64,000 nt of DNA from Choristoneura fumiferana (GCF_025370935.1 NC_133492.1:17326476-17390475); one strand, 5' to 3'; numbered from the stretch's first letter, positions 1 to 10,965 are shown. Translations and numbers: made by a program. The notes: generated by a model from the letters alone, not told the origin.

Positions 1-329
1 ACATATTCGATACACAGAAAAAATGTTAGGTAGAAATAATAATTTATAAAAAAAAAACATTGAATAGTATAAATTGGGGCCCACTCAGCATAATGTTGCG
101 GCAAGCCCACAACGCTGTTTTTCAGTGGGGACTTAACTAAACACATAAAATAAAAAAAACATATACACATTTAGGCTGTCACGACAGAACGCCAGCGGAG
201 GGTCGTTCCACAAACAGTTCGAAATAAGTTTGGGGAACCTCTTCTCTAGGCCATATTTCTGTTTCCATGGTATCCAAATTTACCGGGCTATCTGTGCCCA
301 ATGCTGATTTGCATTCGGCTAAGCATTAC
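1..329. other. Unassigned sequence at window edge
   Basis: No coding exon is recognised. If the DNAJB12-like gene at 330-1975 continues, this is its intron on the minus strand and the next exon lies outside the window. A minus reading across about 200-330 is open for a stretch, but it does not resemble the rest of a J domain. Confidence 0.4.
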
Positions 330-799
330 TTGAAGGCCTCGCTGGCCCCAGGGGCGTGATTCTTGTCCGGATGCAGCTGCAGAGCGCCAACTTCTTGTAG
401 GCTTTCTTGATGTCGGATCAGTTGCTGCCTCTTTGGTTACACCTGTAAATAATTTTTTTTTATTGGAATATGTAGGTCAATCAGTTATTAGTTTCGCTTG
501 TTGCCATGGTAATGTCTTCCATTTGTCTTCTTAAAAGTATCATTTCATGGGGTACAAATCCACTAAAAGTTAGGAATTGTGACATTTAAGGTAATTCCTT
601 CACGGCTCATCTCCTAAGCGTGCTAATATACTATCTAGAGAGTGTATCACTGAGATGTCTCCTGAAGTTACAGACATTTTTTTTTCTATTTGTTTTTGAG
701 GCTTAAGTGCACCTCTGTGACATTGAAAGACTCTATGTCCACATTCGTCAAACACTCCTTGCGATGTCCAGATTATCTATTAACCACTTCCATCATATA

Positions 800-960
800 A
801 CAGACAATACAATACAATACAATGACTCTTTATTGTACACCACAAATAGTAAGCATATAGAAATAAGTAATAATACAGAGAGAAAAATTACAAGGTAAGC
901 AATAGGCGGCCTTATCGCTTAAGAGTGATCTCTTCCAGGCAACCTTTTTACAGAAAGAAG
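800..960 (-). repeat. Dispersed retroelement 3' end, first copy
   Basis: Read on the minus strand it contains 'aagGCGGCCTATTGC' and ends in AATAAAGAGTCATTGTATTG with a (TATTG)n tail. The same block is at 23035-23155 on the plus strand. A short 3'-simple-repeat tail suggests a LINE or SINE end. It lies within the DNAJB12-like intron. Confidence 0.6.
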
Positions 961-1052
961 TAATGACTAAATTACAGCCGGTGGTGCATTCACAGACCAG
1001 AATAACAAACACTTAAGTTAATTGACAAACAATTAAGTTAATTGTACAATAC

Positions 1053-1260
1053 CTACTAATATTATAGATGTGAAAGTAACTGTCTGTCTGTAACGTTTTT
1101 CACACTTCAACTGCTAAACCGATTTAGACAAAACTTGGTATGGAGATAATTGGAGTCCTGAGGAAGGACAAGGGCTACTTTTTATTCGGGAAAAATGCAT
1201 AGTACCAGCAGGAGAGCAATAACGGAATTCTGTGCAGACGGAGTCGCGGGGAACAGCTAG
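1053..1260 (+). mobile_element. Helitron-like non-autonomous element
   Basis: Begins CTACTAATATTATAGATG and ends GGGGAACAGCTAG followed by T. The CTAG end matches the CTRR terminus of Helitrons, and no terminal inverted repeat or target duplication is seen. Shared blocks (CTGTCTGT, AACCGATTTAGA, GGAAGGACA, GCGGGGAACAGCTAG) recur across the window. It resembles the lepidopteran Lep1-type Helitron family as I remember it. Confidence 0.7.
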
Positions 1261-1975
1261 TCATACACATTGCCTTACATATTTTCAATTCAAATTTAGG
1301 GATAAGCGGCTCCAACAGTTTCTGATGGTTCTGTCAATGTTGTTGGCATATCATATCTGCTGTGATTTATTTTCAGAAGTTTTTTAATAGCAAACACTTT
1401 CCATATCACCTAATTTCATTCTAAATGCTAAAAAAGTAAGTGTAGGTTATTATGGCTTTTTTTAGGATATTGCTCAACACCAAATGTTTGTGGAGACCTT
1501 GAACCATTTAACAACTCAAATGAATTCTAATGGCACAATTATCATCAAATTACTTTACTAATAACATGTATAATTAAAAAAAAAAAATTTCGTCTAAACT
1601 TAAAAAAAATCAATAAATAATGCAATCTCACCCAAAATTTCATAGTAGTCCTTGCATTTTGTGTTAATGCGGCGGACCGCTTCCAACTGATCGGAAGTGT
1701 ACTCCCGCTGAGGAGTCTGATGCGTAGGCGCCTTGCGTTTTCTCAATTCTTCAGCGCTAGGACTCCTCGCCTCTCGGAGTGGATTTTTACCCCCATTTCC
1801 AGTGCTCCCCGCGCCCGGACCCGCGCCAAAAAACTCCTTGGACCGCGGGCTAGGGTACAAGCGCTCAGCTTTTCAACAAAAACCTCTCAGCTTTCTCCAC
1901 GTTACCAGCAGAAAAGGCATTTTGAGCGATCTCGATGCACTTCTCTGCCTCGTCCTTGTTACCTTCGATAGTCAT

Positions 1976-2662
1976 TTTGAAGCACGCAAATGCGTTTCAA
2001 CACTGTACTTTGGGTGTGATTAGGGTGTTTTGCGTCGATGATTAAGTTCCACGCGCGACGCACTAATCCAATAAGCGGAAATAGATTTATTTTATAATTA
2101 AACTACACCATTGCTGAATGACTAAATCGACTTCGTACTGCGTCAAAATAATAGGGTAGGGCTGTCACATGAGAGACGGATTTTAGGAATCGGTTTTTTT
2201 TTTACAGTGATTTACCTCTAATATCTCAATGATGAAACCATAATGATTAAGATTCTGATTAAATATTGAATAAATATAACTTACACTAGCAAAAGAGATC
2301 ACTAAAGCTAAAACACTTTTAACTTTACTAAACTGGCATTACTGTAGTATCGCCTTTACCTTTTTTTGAAGGTGTTTTAAAAACAAATGACACTCGTTCC
2401 GTAGTAAGTATATATGTTTAATCTTAAGAAAAAAGTAAGCAAGAAAACAAAATTTTAATAAGAACTTAAAATATAGGAGCACATAAATTTACTATTTTAA
2501 TGAATAATGATATATTTTTCAAAAACTCCCACAGCCTATTCATAAAAATCCTTAATGAGGTTTGATCGTGTCTGTTACTTAGCAGACTGATTAAGCTTGT
2601 TAGACGGTTGTCAAGAAGTATGATTCATAAACGCTTGCTAGCAGTCTGCTAGTTGTTGAGCT
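1976..2662. other. No recognised gene; upstream of the DNAJB12-like ATG
   Basis: AT-rich sequence between the DNAJB12-like start codon and the left arm of the giant inverted repeat. It would hold the promoter and 5' UTR of that gene if it is active. I can name no promoter element with confidence. Confidence 0.3.
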
Positions 2663-4806
2663 GGAGTGCTACCAACGAAACTCGAAGTTGGAAACTGCGC
2701 CCGCAACGAAAGTTGAACGAAGTTCGTCTGTGAGTGCTACCACGAAGTAACTTCGTTTACGTGTCGTTTGTGTCGAAACCATAGCGACTACTTTCGAGTT
2801 GATCTTCGGGAGGCTTCGTGAATGGAAAAAAATGGAAAGAACGAATGGATTAATAAAGCGCGTTGCACAATTTCATTTATTAAAACGGTAAAACACCGGT
2901 AAATGGATTATTAACTGAAAAAGGACCTAAATTCCAATAAATAATTCAAAATTATACATTTCAATATTCTGCTTGATCAGGATATGGTTTAAAGCAAGTT
3001 TTTATGCTGATTTCAAGAAAATTTTGTGCTTTTCGTGTTCTCACACATTCGTCATACCTAAATGATATAAACAAACGTCAAGCTAGCAAACCAAATGTCA
3101 AACTGCGTAGTTTTCTGAGGAAGTTTTGAAAACTTTTTAGCAAGAGAATTAAGTAATTTTTGTCCATATATAATAACAAGTAATGAATCGTGTGCGACGA
3201 GTATTGTTAGATGTAATGAGTTGATATGCGATTTCTCTTAAATATGTTTTATATATGGCGATTATTTATATACGAAGTTTGAGGTCGATACCCAGGCGGG
3301 GCAGATATTTGTATGAAGTAATGTTTACTCATAACATAAGCTTAGGTTACTTTCGGACTTGGTTAATTGGTGTGATCATCATCATCATCAGCCAGAAGAC
3401 TTCCACTGCTGAACAAAGGCCTCCCTCTAGAACGCCAGAATATAAATCACAACTCGCCACAATCCAGTTTTTTTTCCAAACAACTGACCGTGATTGACCG
3501 CTATCTCACTGATGTTAGGTACAGATGTCGCCCAAGGTATCTGTGTACTGGTTCAGTAACAGCCTATTCACTCTAGCCTGCGGTTGCCTGCAATTCTCAC
3601 AATGTCCTCAGTCCACCTAGTGGGAGGGCTGCCACACTTCGTCTTGCGGTTTATGATTGCCACTCGAGAACTTTTCTCCCCCAGCGGCTATCTGTTCTTC
3701 TGAGTGATGTGAGCCGCCCATTGCCACTTCAACTTGGATATTTTTTGACCTATGTTGGCTGGTATTGGTAAATTTATTATTATTTACATGGTTGGCTGTA
3801 TCATTGCCTTTGCTTAGGTAGGTACTTTATTTGATGGTAATGAGCAGAGAGCGGAATTTTTCATGGCATTTTTGACCTGTCATAGTGATTTCTCACTTAT
3901 TGACTCTACCTAAATGATGTTGATATATTAGAGTTTAAATTAGATTGTTTTAAACTTACTTGTATCATGTTATGTAGTTCAGTTGCATTCTTTTTCTGCA
4001 TACAAATACAAATTGATATTTGGCTGTAAAAGAAGTAGTTAAAACTGGAAAATATGAAAAAAAAAACATTTATTCCTTTATAGAGATAATGTAACAGTTG
4101 TTAACATTACAACAGAAGAATTTCAACATGAAATTGAAAAAAAAGACTGAACATAAATAAGAAATTGTTATCCATTTATTGTTCATTGCATATGTCTATT
4201 TCACATTTTCAATTGCTCAAGAGTTAATTGGAAGAGATTGCTCTTTAACTTAAGGCTGCCTATTGGCCTATTGTTTATAGGTGTACTTTTAATCTTCTTT
4301 AGTAGGTACCTGTGTTGTGTATCGATAGATATGAATATCAGAAAACGATAAGTGAGAAGTCACTATGACAGATCAAAAGATGCCATGAAAATACGGCTCT
4401 TTGGTAATGAGTTATTTTACTTCACATCTTTAATATGGCACAGCACATTCTAGCATCATCAGCTTCCACCAAGCAAATGGAGGTGCTAATTTTTGGCTTA
4501 CCGAGTCTGTGTTGGTAGATATCTTTAAATTCATACCTCTTTTGCATGGAATCTCCAATTTGAATAATTCAAAAAGTAATTTATAGGTATTGAAACACTC
4601 TTGAATATGAAATGATTTATTTGGCTAAGGATTAATACAGAGGTATCTATTAATAACATGGTCTGTATTGGGGCATTTCTATCAACTTTTAAGAAGAGTT
4701 ATATGGACGTAATTATAATTACAATGGTTGGACATTAGATATTCCTAAGTTTTGTTAGATATTGATATATACTTTAATATTATAGAACATTTTTTGATTT
4801 ATTTAT
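2663..4806 (+). repeat. Left arm of giant inverted repeat (about 2.1 kb)
   Basis: Matches the reverse complement of 16234-18335 almost end to end. The outer end is GGAGTGCTACC..CGAAACTCG; the inner end is near TTATAGAACAT..GATTTATT. The arm includes a SINE fragment (about 3270-3340), a LINE 3' end on the minus strand (about 3380-3780), and pieces that stay open longer in the right arm. Arms differ by scattered substitutions and small indels (for instance a stop-creating change near 4036), so they are not an exact assembly echo. No clear target duplication flanks the pair. Confidence 0.85.
3380..3780 (-). pseudogene. LINE reverse transcriptase C-terminus and 3' end, decayed
   Basis: The minus strand reads KLKWQWAAHI, then after breaks GSPPTRWTEDIVRIAGNR, and ends with the 3' UTR block GAGGCCTTTGTTCAGCAGTG and a (TGA)n tail. 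This is the C-terminus also seen at 11365-11805, 46425-46575, 52290-52515 and 55500-55690. It sits inside the left arm; the right-arm partner is at about 17230-17620. Confidence 0.75.
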
Positions 4807-6289
4807 CAATAGTTAGTTTACGCAGCACTATTTATTATATAGGGTGTCCCAGAAGCACCACGTCACAGTGACACCAGAGTAGCCTGCTCAAGAGGAACCT
4901 AACCAACCTAACATGACCCCAGTAAAAGTTGCACGGTTTTCGAGTTATTACCGAAATAAAAACTCAGGTCGTACATAACATAATCTGTGGCATTACAATG
5001 TGACAATAGTACAAGCACGGCTTAGGTCCTAAATGAACCGTGACAAACAGTTTTATTTTATCTCTTTTTTTTAGCTTCGATTATTCCTGTTTATTTAATG
5101 GTGTGATAGTTAATAATATTCTTTGATTAAAGTCTGATATTTAAATTCTTTTGTATTTACTTGTAATGTAGTAATTTAATAATTTAATTTGTAAAATACA
5201 TTGGAAATACTCGTATACATTTCGGACTTTACGATAAATGACAACTGTTTAAGGCCGGGTGCGCATCATGTGATTAAAGTTCTATCTTTGTCACTCTGCT
5301 ATTATAAGCAGGACAGGAACATTTTCAAATTGTCAGTTTGCTTAAGAGTGTAGACCTTCTTTATAACTGCCTTTGTGACGAGACACTGCAGGGGTCAAAT
5401 GAGGGTCATTACTTAAATTTTGTTTATTTAATTCAGTTTATCACATTTTTGGAATCTGATTTTTGAAAACGCTTCACAAAGCCTATTTCTCCAAATGGTT
5501 TTTCGATTTAGTATACGAGTATGTTGTCAAAATTGGGACATCCCAATTTGGAGGTAAATAAAACTCTATATTTTTTAAAAATATTTGATGATACTTAAAT
5601 GTGATTTTTTTTTAAAGGTTATTCCTATCGATAAAATAGTTTCAAGCTTATGTACAGCAATTTAAACCACCTTCAAATTTCCCTCACTGACTTGCCTCCA
5701 TACTGTTTGGCTGATGGGTTACAGCGTTCTTCTGGGATAAAAAAAAAGTGCAAAAATGCTGTAACCCGTAAAATACAGTTTGCATCAAAATCACGACTGC
5801 TGGTTGAAAGGCGGCGTTCATTTTAGTGTAATTTCTAAAGGGGGTTAAAATTAAAATCCTTTGTACCGTTTAGAAGATACGATTTTTTTAATTTATTGGC
5901 TTCAGTATTAGTGTAAAGTTCCAATTTTAAGGGTTACAGCATGTCTGCTTTCCAGCGACGATATTTTAATTTGACATAACTCATTTCGCATAATTTATAT
6001 TAGCATAATGGTACAGTCGCATAGTAATACGTTTTAGAATAATTTTAGTTGGATTAATGTATATTCGACTATTATAGATATTATTATTTAGGCTAATAAT
6101 GTGTCATATTTTTCAGAATCCATAATTTCAGTTTGTTTTAAAAAATATCATGAATAAAGCAGTTTTGCTATTACCATGCATTTTTTTGTATATTTTAAGT
6201 CATTTAATATAGTACATGCATTTTTAAATCACGTATTTTTTATTTTTGGCGCATTGAATCTGAAAAAAAAGGAATTACGTTTTTGGGCA
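4807..6289. other. No recognised gene
   Basis: AT-rich spacer sequence just inside the giant inverted repeat. A block opening AGGGTGTCCCAGAAGC (about 4841) looks like the edge of a repeat. The GGTTACAGC motif recurs near 5718, 5758 (reversed) and 5932. No long open frame. Confidence 0.3.
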
Positions 6290-6405
6290 TTTTCCCAAAA
6301 AAGTGTACCTACCCTATTTTTTTACAATTTTGGATAAAAATTGGTTTTTCCTAAGAATCAAGAGCACGATCGATTCGGATCCGATACACGGTGTGAAATT
6401 TGCCA
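6290..6405 (+). repeat. Partial copy of the hairpin MITE found at 34961-35213
   Basis: Shares GTGTACCTACCCT, a T-run, TTTTGGATAAAAATTGG, and ATCAAGAGCACGATCGATTC with the left arm of the hairpin that was hit by the retrotransposon at 29-35 kb. The right arm is missing here. Confidence 0.6.
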
Positions 6406-6439
6406 CCATTTTATTGCATGACCATTTTTATTTCTTACT

Positions 6440-6615
6440 AGCTGTTGCCCGCGGCTTCGCCCCCGTTGTATTTTTACTGTATTTTCTTCCATAAAAACCT
6501 TCTCCTGACAGTAACGAACACAACAAAAAAAGAATTAGCGAAATCGGACCAGTCGTTAACGAGTTTTGTCCTTAGCAACAAATTTTACGATTCATTTTTA
6601 TTTATATAGATTTAA
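6440..6615 (-). mobile_element. Helitron-like fragment
   Basis: The plus strand starts CTAGCTGTTGCCCGCGGC, the reverse complement of the CTAG-ending 3' terminus, so the element points to the minus strand. It fades near TATTTATATAGATTT. Confidence 0.55.
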
Positions 6616-6917
6616 CATTGTGATCGTCACAGTAAAACTCAGTAGACTAATAATTACAGTTTTTTTATTTAATACCAGTTCCGCTTTATCGGGCCGCTGG
6701 TCCTGTAAAATTGATTTTTTTTTAAATATTAGGTTAGGTATTAGGTTGAGATTTTTAGATTAAATCTAGTAATGTGTTTTATGCAATATATTTAAATCAG
6801 AACAAAGTCTTCGCAAGTGTACCTAACGCTCCTCGCTCCGTTCGTAGTACTATTTAATAATAGTAATACTCTAGTTTATTTGCTGTGGAGTCAGTATTTT
6901 TGATGTGATTGTAGTAT

Positions 6918-7045
6918 TTTTTCAAAGTCAAAGTCAAAACATCTTTATTCAATTTAGGCTATAACAAGCACTTGTGAATGTCAAAAAAAATCTACAATCG
7001 GTTCGGAAAAAACCTCTGTTGAGAAGAATCCGGCAAGAAACTCAA
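6918..7045 (-). repeat. Retroelement 3' end (AAAGTCAAAGTCAAA type)
   Basis: Contains AAAGTCAAAGTCAAA, ATCTTTATTCAATTTAGGC, and GGCAAGAAACTCAAC. Plus-strand copies of the tail occur at 9960-10018 and 60775-60842. The TCAAAG repeat acts as a simple 3' tail. Confidence 0.6.
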
Positions 7046-7386
7046 CAAGGTATATATATTTTTTTAAACAGATTTACAATATTATTAAATGATATGTGTA
7101 TACATCACAAGTATTTAACACAACTTTATTTTTAACACAGTAGGTTCGCTATTTGAAGGGATCGCTAATGCGGATCGGAATTATTTCCAAATATCCCTGT
7201 CCATGATATAATCATTAACTTTATAATACGCCTTTGATATTAATGTCTTCTTGAATATATAATAAATCAGTAACATTAAAAAAAAAATATTATATTAATG
7301 CATAAAAAATAAAAGGTACATAGAAAGTGAATCATTGTTTCCACTTTTTTTGAACATGAAACTACCGTGAGACTTACTCATATTAA

Positions 7387-7560
7387 ATGATATTATAACG
7401 GATAACTCACGTCTTAAACCGAGTTTAGCTCGACTGTTTGTTTCCGGCTATTTCGTAGCCCTTCCTCTCAGGAGCACGCGACTCGGCGGCTGCCGCAACA
7501 CGCACACTACATGTCGAGCTAAACTCGGTTTAAGACGTGAGTTATCCGTTATAATATCAT
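7387..7560. mobile_element. MITE with 48-bp terminal inverted repeats
   Basis: Left arm 7387-7434 and right arm 7513-7560 are near-perfect reverse complements (ATGATATTATAACGGATAAC ... CTCGAC). The 78-bp centre is GC-rich. A shorter relative with GGATAACTCACGTCTTAAA ends is at 60609-60715. It has no coding capacity. Confidence 0.85.
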
Positions 7561-7860
7561 TGTTTCCACTGTTGCTATTTAATGTCTTCGCAATCGAAGT
7601 GAAAAGCAGTGTTAAACACTCGCCGTACCTGCAGGGCTACTACGAAACTCGAAGTTCGTATCGTGTGGTCCCTCTCGCTCTCGTATTAACCAGTATAAGT
7701 GTCAGAGGGACCGCACGACACGAACTTCGAGTTTCGAGTTTCGTAGTAGCCCTGCTGCTCGGGTGGCTATATGAACGTCTTGGGTAATATGCTAATCGTT
7801 GATCGGAGATAATATGGCTCGTTTTATGCTCTTGTTATGTTACAATCTAGTATTTTTTTC
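7561..7860. repeat. Dispersed repeat split by a hairpin MITE
   Basis: Blocks GAAGTGAAAAGCAGTGT..AAACACTCG and CTCGGGTGGCTATATGAACG correspond to parts of 26690-26840, 43545-43610 and 58785-58945, where they lie closer together. The hairpin at 7632-7754 sits between them. Confidence 0.6.
7632..7754. mobile_element. Hairpin MITE, CAGGGCTACTACGAAACTCG family
   Basis: Almost the whole 123 bp folds on itself: CAGGGCTACTACGAAACTCG at the left, its complement at the right, and CGTATTAACCAGTATAAG at the centre. It is flanked by CTG on both sides, a possible 3-bp target duplication. Other copies: 54526-54655, 20872-20993, and degenerate ones at 38560-38650 and 56595-56695. Confidence 0.85.
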
Positions 7861-7886
7861 ACTAGGAGACGATTTCCGACACAGTT

Positions 7887-8023
7887 TATAGTCTGTCAAA
7901 AAAGAGAAGAAATTAAAAAGTGGCAACACTGTAATGTCAACCCTCTCAAACCCTGTCAAACCAAAAGGAAGGACACTACAGTGTTGCCACTTTTAATTTC
8001 TTCTCTTTTTGACAGACTATATA
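7887..8023. mobile_element. MITE with TA-rich ends and about 46-bp inverted repeats
   Basis: Left arm TATAGTCTGTCAAAAAAGAG... (7887-7933) and right arm ...CTCTTTTTGACAGACTATA (7977-8023) match over nearly their full length, including GTGGCAACACTGTA. TA at both edges suggests a Tc1/mariner-type target. A 131-codon open frame across it is a by-product. Confidence 0.8.
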
Positions 8024-8048
8024 TATCAGTGTTGGCATCGCTGCCGTG

Positions 8049-8260
8049 GAGCAGCAGGAGTGCTACCACGAAACTCGAAGTTGGAAGTTACGGGCTTCGT
8101 TTCGATGATTTGCTACCACGAAGTTACTTCGATTTCGTTTTCGATCCGAAGTTCGTTTCGACTAGTTTCGAGCGGTTTTGTCTACTACGAAACTCAAACT
8201 TCGAGATTGGTTACGGATTTGGCCTACCATGAAAAGCAAACTACGCCAACGATTTCGAGT
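8049..8260 (+). repeat. Terminal-type sequence shared with the giant inverted repeat
   Basis: Opens GGAGTGCTACCACGAAACTC like the outer ends of the 2.1-kb arms, then repeats the GCTACCACGAAGTTACTTCG block. It lies 550 bp upstream of the Harbinger-type coding remnant, so it may be that element's left end. No matching right end was found downstream. Confidence 0.6.
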
Positions 8261-9149
8261 TTTGACGTAAAGATTTTCGAGTAGAAATGTCAAAATCACA
8301 CGATAACTAAATTGTTGTCGTTTTGGCTTCGATTCAATGAATGTTGCAGGAAAAGCGACCTTGTGGACGATTTTGTTTGTTTTGATGTGAACTTGTGTGT
8401 GACAGTGACAGTGTGATGTGATCCAGCTTTTTCAATGTAATTGTGTTTTTATTTAATTTAATACAAATCTTTGGCAGTTTTAACAGCATTTTCTTAGTTA
8501 AAACAGTTATCTTATTTCTTTTGAGATAAATGAAGTTTCTTTGACTCGAAAATATATGAGAAATTATTAAAATACCTGTTTATACACTTCTAAAGAAAGC
8601 TACGCAAGCAGTAAATTTCGTAAATTGTCTCGTAAAACTAGGCAAAACTCTTGTTTTTCTTCGGGCAGTTGTGTAAAGAATAATATACAACTGATAGAAG
8701 ACTTACGGTCTCAGTAGATATTTACAAGAATGAAATTTTCCACAGCAGTTGCATGTTTGTAGCAAATTTTTTTAATGATTTTTGAAAATTCGTTTCTTTT
8801 TTTTATTAGAACTAATGAAACGATTTTATTAATGGAAGAAGCTTTACCTGAATATCCAACTGACCGCCAAAGGCAAATACGCGAAGACCGTGACTGATTT
8901 ATTTCCAAGACCCTTCTGGCTGACTCAGGAGATGTTTAAGGCCCTCTGTGCGGAGGTGGTACCCTTACTTCCTCCTAAGCTAAATAGCCGTGGAATCGAC
9001 CCTACCATAAAGGTAAGCCCTTATCCATAGTAATCATACTAATATTATCAGAGCCTAGAATTTTTGTGGCACTTTTGACCTGTTTTAGATGAAATACCAT
9101 AAAGGACATGGAATTCTATGCAGATGGAGTTGCGGGCTGTTGCTGTGGC

Positions 9150-9361
9150 TAGTATTATAAATGCAAAAGAGTGTCTGTCTTTCTGTTACCTCTATGCACA
9201 CACTTAAACCACTGAACCATTTTAAACAAAATTTGATGTAAAAGTAGTTTGAGTCCTGGGAAAGGACATAGGATAGTTTTTAATCCATGAAAATTTCATA
9301 GCTCCTGCGTGATAGCAATAAGCAAATTCTTTGCAGATCGAGCAGTGGGCACCAGGTAGTA
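9150..9361 (+). mobile_element. Degenerate Helitron-like element inside the Harbinger remnant
   Basis: AGTATTATAAATGCAAAAGAG, GTCTGTCTTTCTGTTACC, GTTTGAGTCCTGGGAAAGG and a GGGCACCAGGTAGT end match the Helitron-like family in order. It lies in the gap between transposase pieces A and B. Confidence 0.65.
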
Positions 9362-9959
9362 TTATATAAATATGGACCACTCACTATTATCTAATAAGCA
9401 AGAAAAATGGTTACAAATATAAAAAAAATACAAAGACAATTATATCCAGCAGCCTGTACATACCACACAAGAGAACAATACTTACTGTAGAAGTTTTATG
9501 AAATTAATAAGATTCCCAGCAAAGAGTCATTACATACTCACCGACAAATCTACTGCCCATTCTTCATACATATTCCTAAGGAAGGAGGGTGGTTAGATTT
9601 GCCAGCGAGTATATTTAAAAGTGAAATATGGCAAGATGAAATAACAACCTAAAAACCAACTGTATATTTTTCCAGATTTCTTTCAGCTTTGAAGCTTTAT
9701 GGTAGGAGAGATTATCAAGGATGTGTAGGGAGGGACTATTGGGTCCCAATGTCCCACAATGTATTAGTTCAATGAGCTGCTAGTATAAATATTTTAAAAA
9801 AGTTATTCCAAAGTATATATATAAAACTAAGTATGTAAGTATATTCCAAAGTAGATTTATGGCCACAACTTCTGGAATGCAAATTAACTGCAGGCTATCT
9901 CCATAGTAAATCTTATCACAAGCACATATATATGACATGCAAATGCTACTTATGTATTT
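9362..9959. other. No recognised gene
   Basis: AT-rich sequence between transposase pieces. I looked here for the missing transposase segment (target-site and helix region before the first Asp) and found no convincing match. Confidence 0.3.
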
Positions 9960-10018
9960 ACTTTCATAAGTACTTGTTATAGCCTAAATTGAATAAAGAT
10001 ATTTTGACTTTGACTACT
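9960..10018 (+). repeat. Retroelement 3' tail
   Basis: CATAAGTACTTGTTATAGCC, then AATAAAGATATTTTGAC. Same tail as 6918-7045 (reversed) and 60775-60842. Confidence 0.6.
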
Positions 10019-10589
10019 TATTCTGTATGTTTTGCAGATTCTACAATAAATTTAATTTGCCCTGGATGTGTGGTGCCATTAATTGCACCCACATTATTGC
10101 AGTTATCGGGCCATTACTGCTCCCTTTATGTACAATAATGGTAAGTGATATGTAGTTAAGCACTTTTACCCTTTTTTTTTAGTAGCCCATATAGTGTCTT
10201 TACTCTCATACAATATTTAACATGATTTTTGTCTTCATGGAATTTGTGTATCATATTGTAGGTGCTAGGCCTTGTCACAAAAAGGTAATTATTTGATACA
10301 GCATGTAATTTAGTGTCGCTGGGAGTTGGTAGGTAGTACAGCAATGAATTTTGGTAATCTTTGGTAAGTAAATACATAGATTCCAAATTGTATTGGTTAT
10401 GGAATAAATAACTTTTGAATTTAACTCATTTTCTGAACTACCTATGTGTGTAAACAAAGCATAGAAGTCAAAATAATTAAATTCTAACTCATATTGATTT
10501 CAAACTTTCCAAATCTGGGCTACAATACACTAATTTAGTGCCTTAGATTAGGATAATACATGATGATAGAGCCAAAAGATAGGTGTAGT

Positions 10590-10765
10590 GGTTTTTAAGT
10601 CTGTTTGTCTGAACCGCTGAACCGATTTAGATGAAATTCTGTACACAGATAGTTTGAGTCCCGGGAAAGGAGATAGGATAGTTTTTATCCTGGAAAATTT
10701 CATAGTTTCAGTGGGATAGTGAGAACCGAATTCTAAGCGGACGGATTCGCGGGTAACAGGCTAGT
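10590..10765 (+). mobile_element. Helitron-like element, 5' truncated
   Basis: GTTTGTCTGAACCGCTGAAC, TTTGAGTCCCGGGAAAGG, TCGCGGGTAACAGGCTAGT: the family's blocks in order, with the CTAG terminus. Confidence 0.65.
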
Positions 10766-10965
10766 ATTATATAAAAATTTAAACCACACAAAATTTTCTC
10801 TGCTTTTCAGATATGTGATGATATGAACTCAATTTTAAATGTGGACGCGTCATATAGTGGAGCGACGCATGATTCATTTTTATGTGGCAGAATGGGGAGC
10901 TCAGGAACTTCAGGAAGCACTTTGAAAATCTCTGCAGCACACATGAAAGGGCCGCCTTGTTGGGT

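Larger units (their letters stand above)
330..1975 (-). pseudogene. DNAJB12: DNAJB12/DNAJB14-type J-domain co-chaperone, two exons with frame breaks
   Basis: Exon 1 (1975 down to 1632) starts at an ATG and encodes the family's N-terminal helical repeat (EGNKDEAEKCIEIA, then ERLYPSPRSKEFF), a polar linker, and the entry to the J domain (CKDYYEILG). It ends at a consensus GT donor. Exon 2 (442 down to 330) follows a consensus AG acceptor and continues the J domain (GVTKEA, IKKAYKKLAL, HPDKNHAPG, EAF), including the HPD motif that stimulates Hsp70, then a possible donor AA|GTAATG. Family members are ER-membrane J-proteins acting with Hsc70 in protein quality control; the C-terminal and membrane regions would lie outside the window. 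Three breaks are visible: an extra A in the A-run at 1870-1873, one missing base near 418, and an extra dinucleotide near 380-384. Intact splice sites argue against a processed copy. It is either a decaying duplicate or a real gene hit by assembly indels. Confidence 0.85.
8810..10965 (+). pseudogene. PIF/Harbinger-type transposase (HARBI1-like), decayed, intron-split
   Basis: Three pieces resemble the DDE_Tnp_4 nuclease of PIF/Harbinger elements. Piece A (8810-9012) reads PTDRQRQIREDRD, breaks frame by one base, then FWLTQEMFKALCAEV and PLLPP, and ends at AAG|GTAAGC. Piece B (10038-10140), after TTTTGCAG, reads FYNKFNLPWMCGAINCTH; the family has GAIDGTH, so the first catalytic Asp is Asn here. 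Piece C (10811-10963), after TTTTCAG, reads NVDASYSGATHDSF with the second Asp, then shifts frame into WQNGELRNF and ERAALLG, the region before the usual LGDSGYP. The segment between A and B is missing or replaced by a Helitron-like copy, and the C-terminal third with the catalytic Glu was not found. It is not expected to be active. Confidence 0.75.

Noticed and set aside
7837..8284. Open frames of 131 and 91 codons
   Set aside because: They run through a MITE and the GCTACCACGAAACTCG repeat; the sequence is explained by inverted repeats and has no gene-like features.
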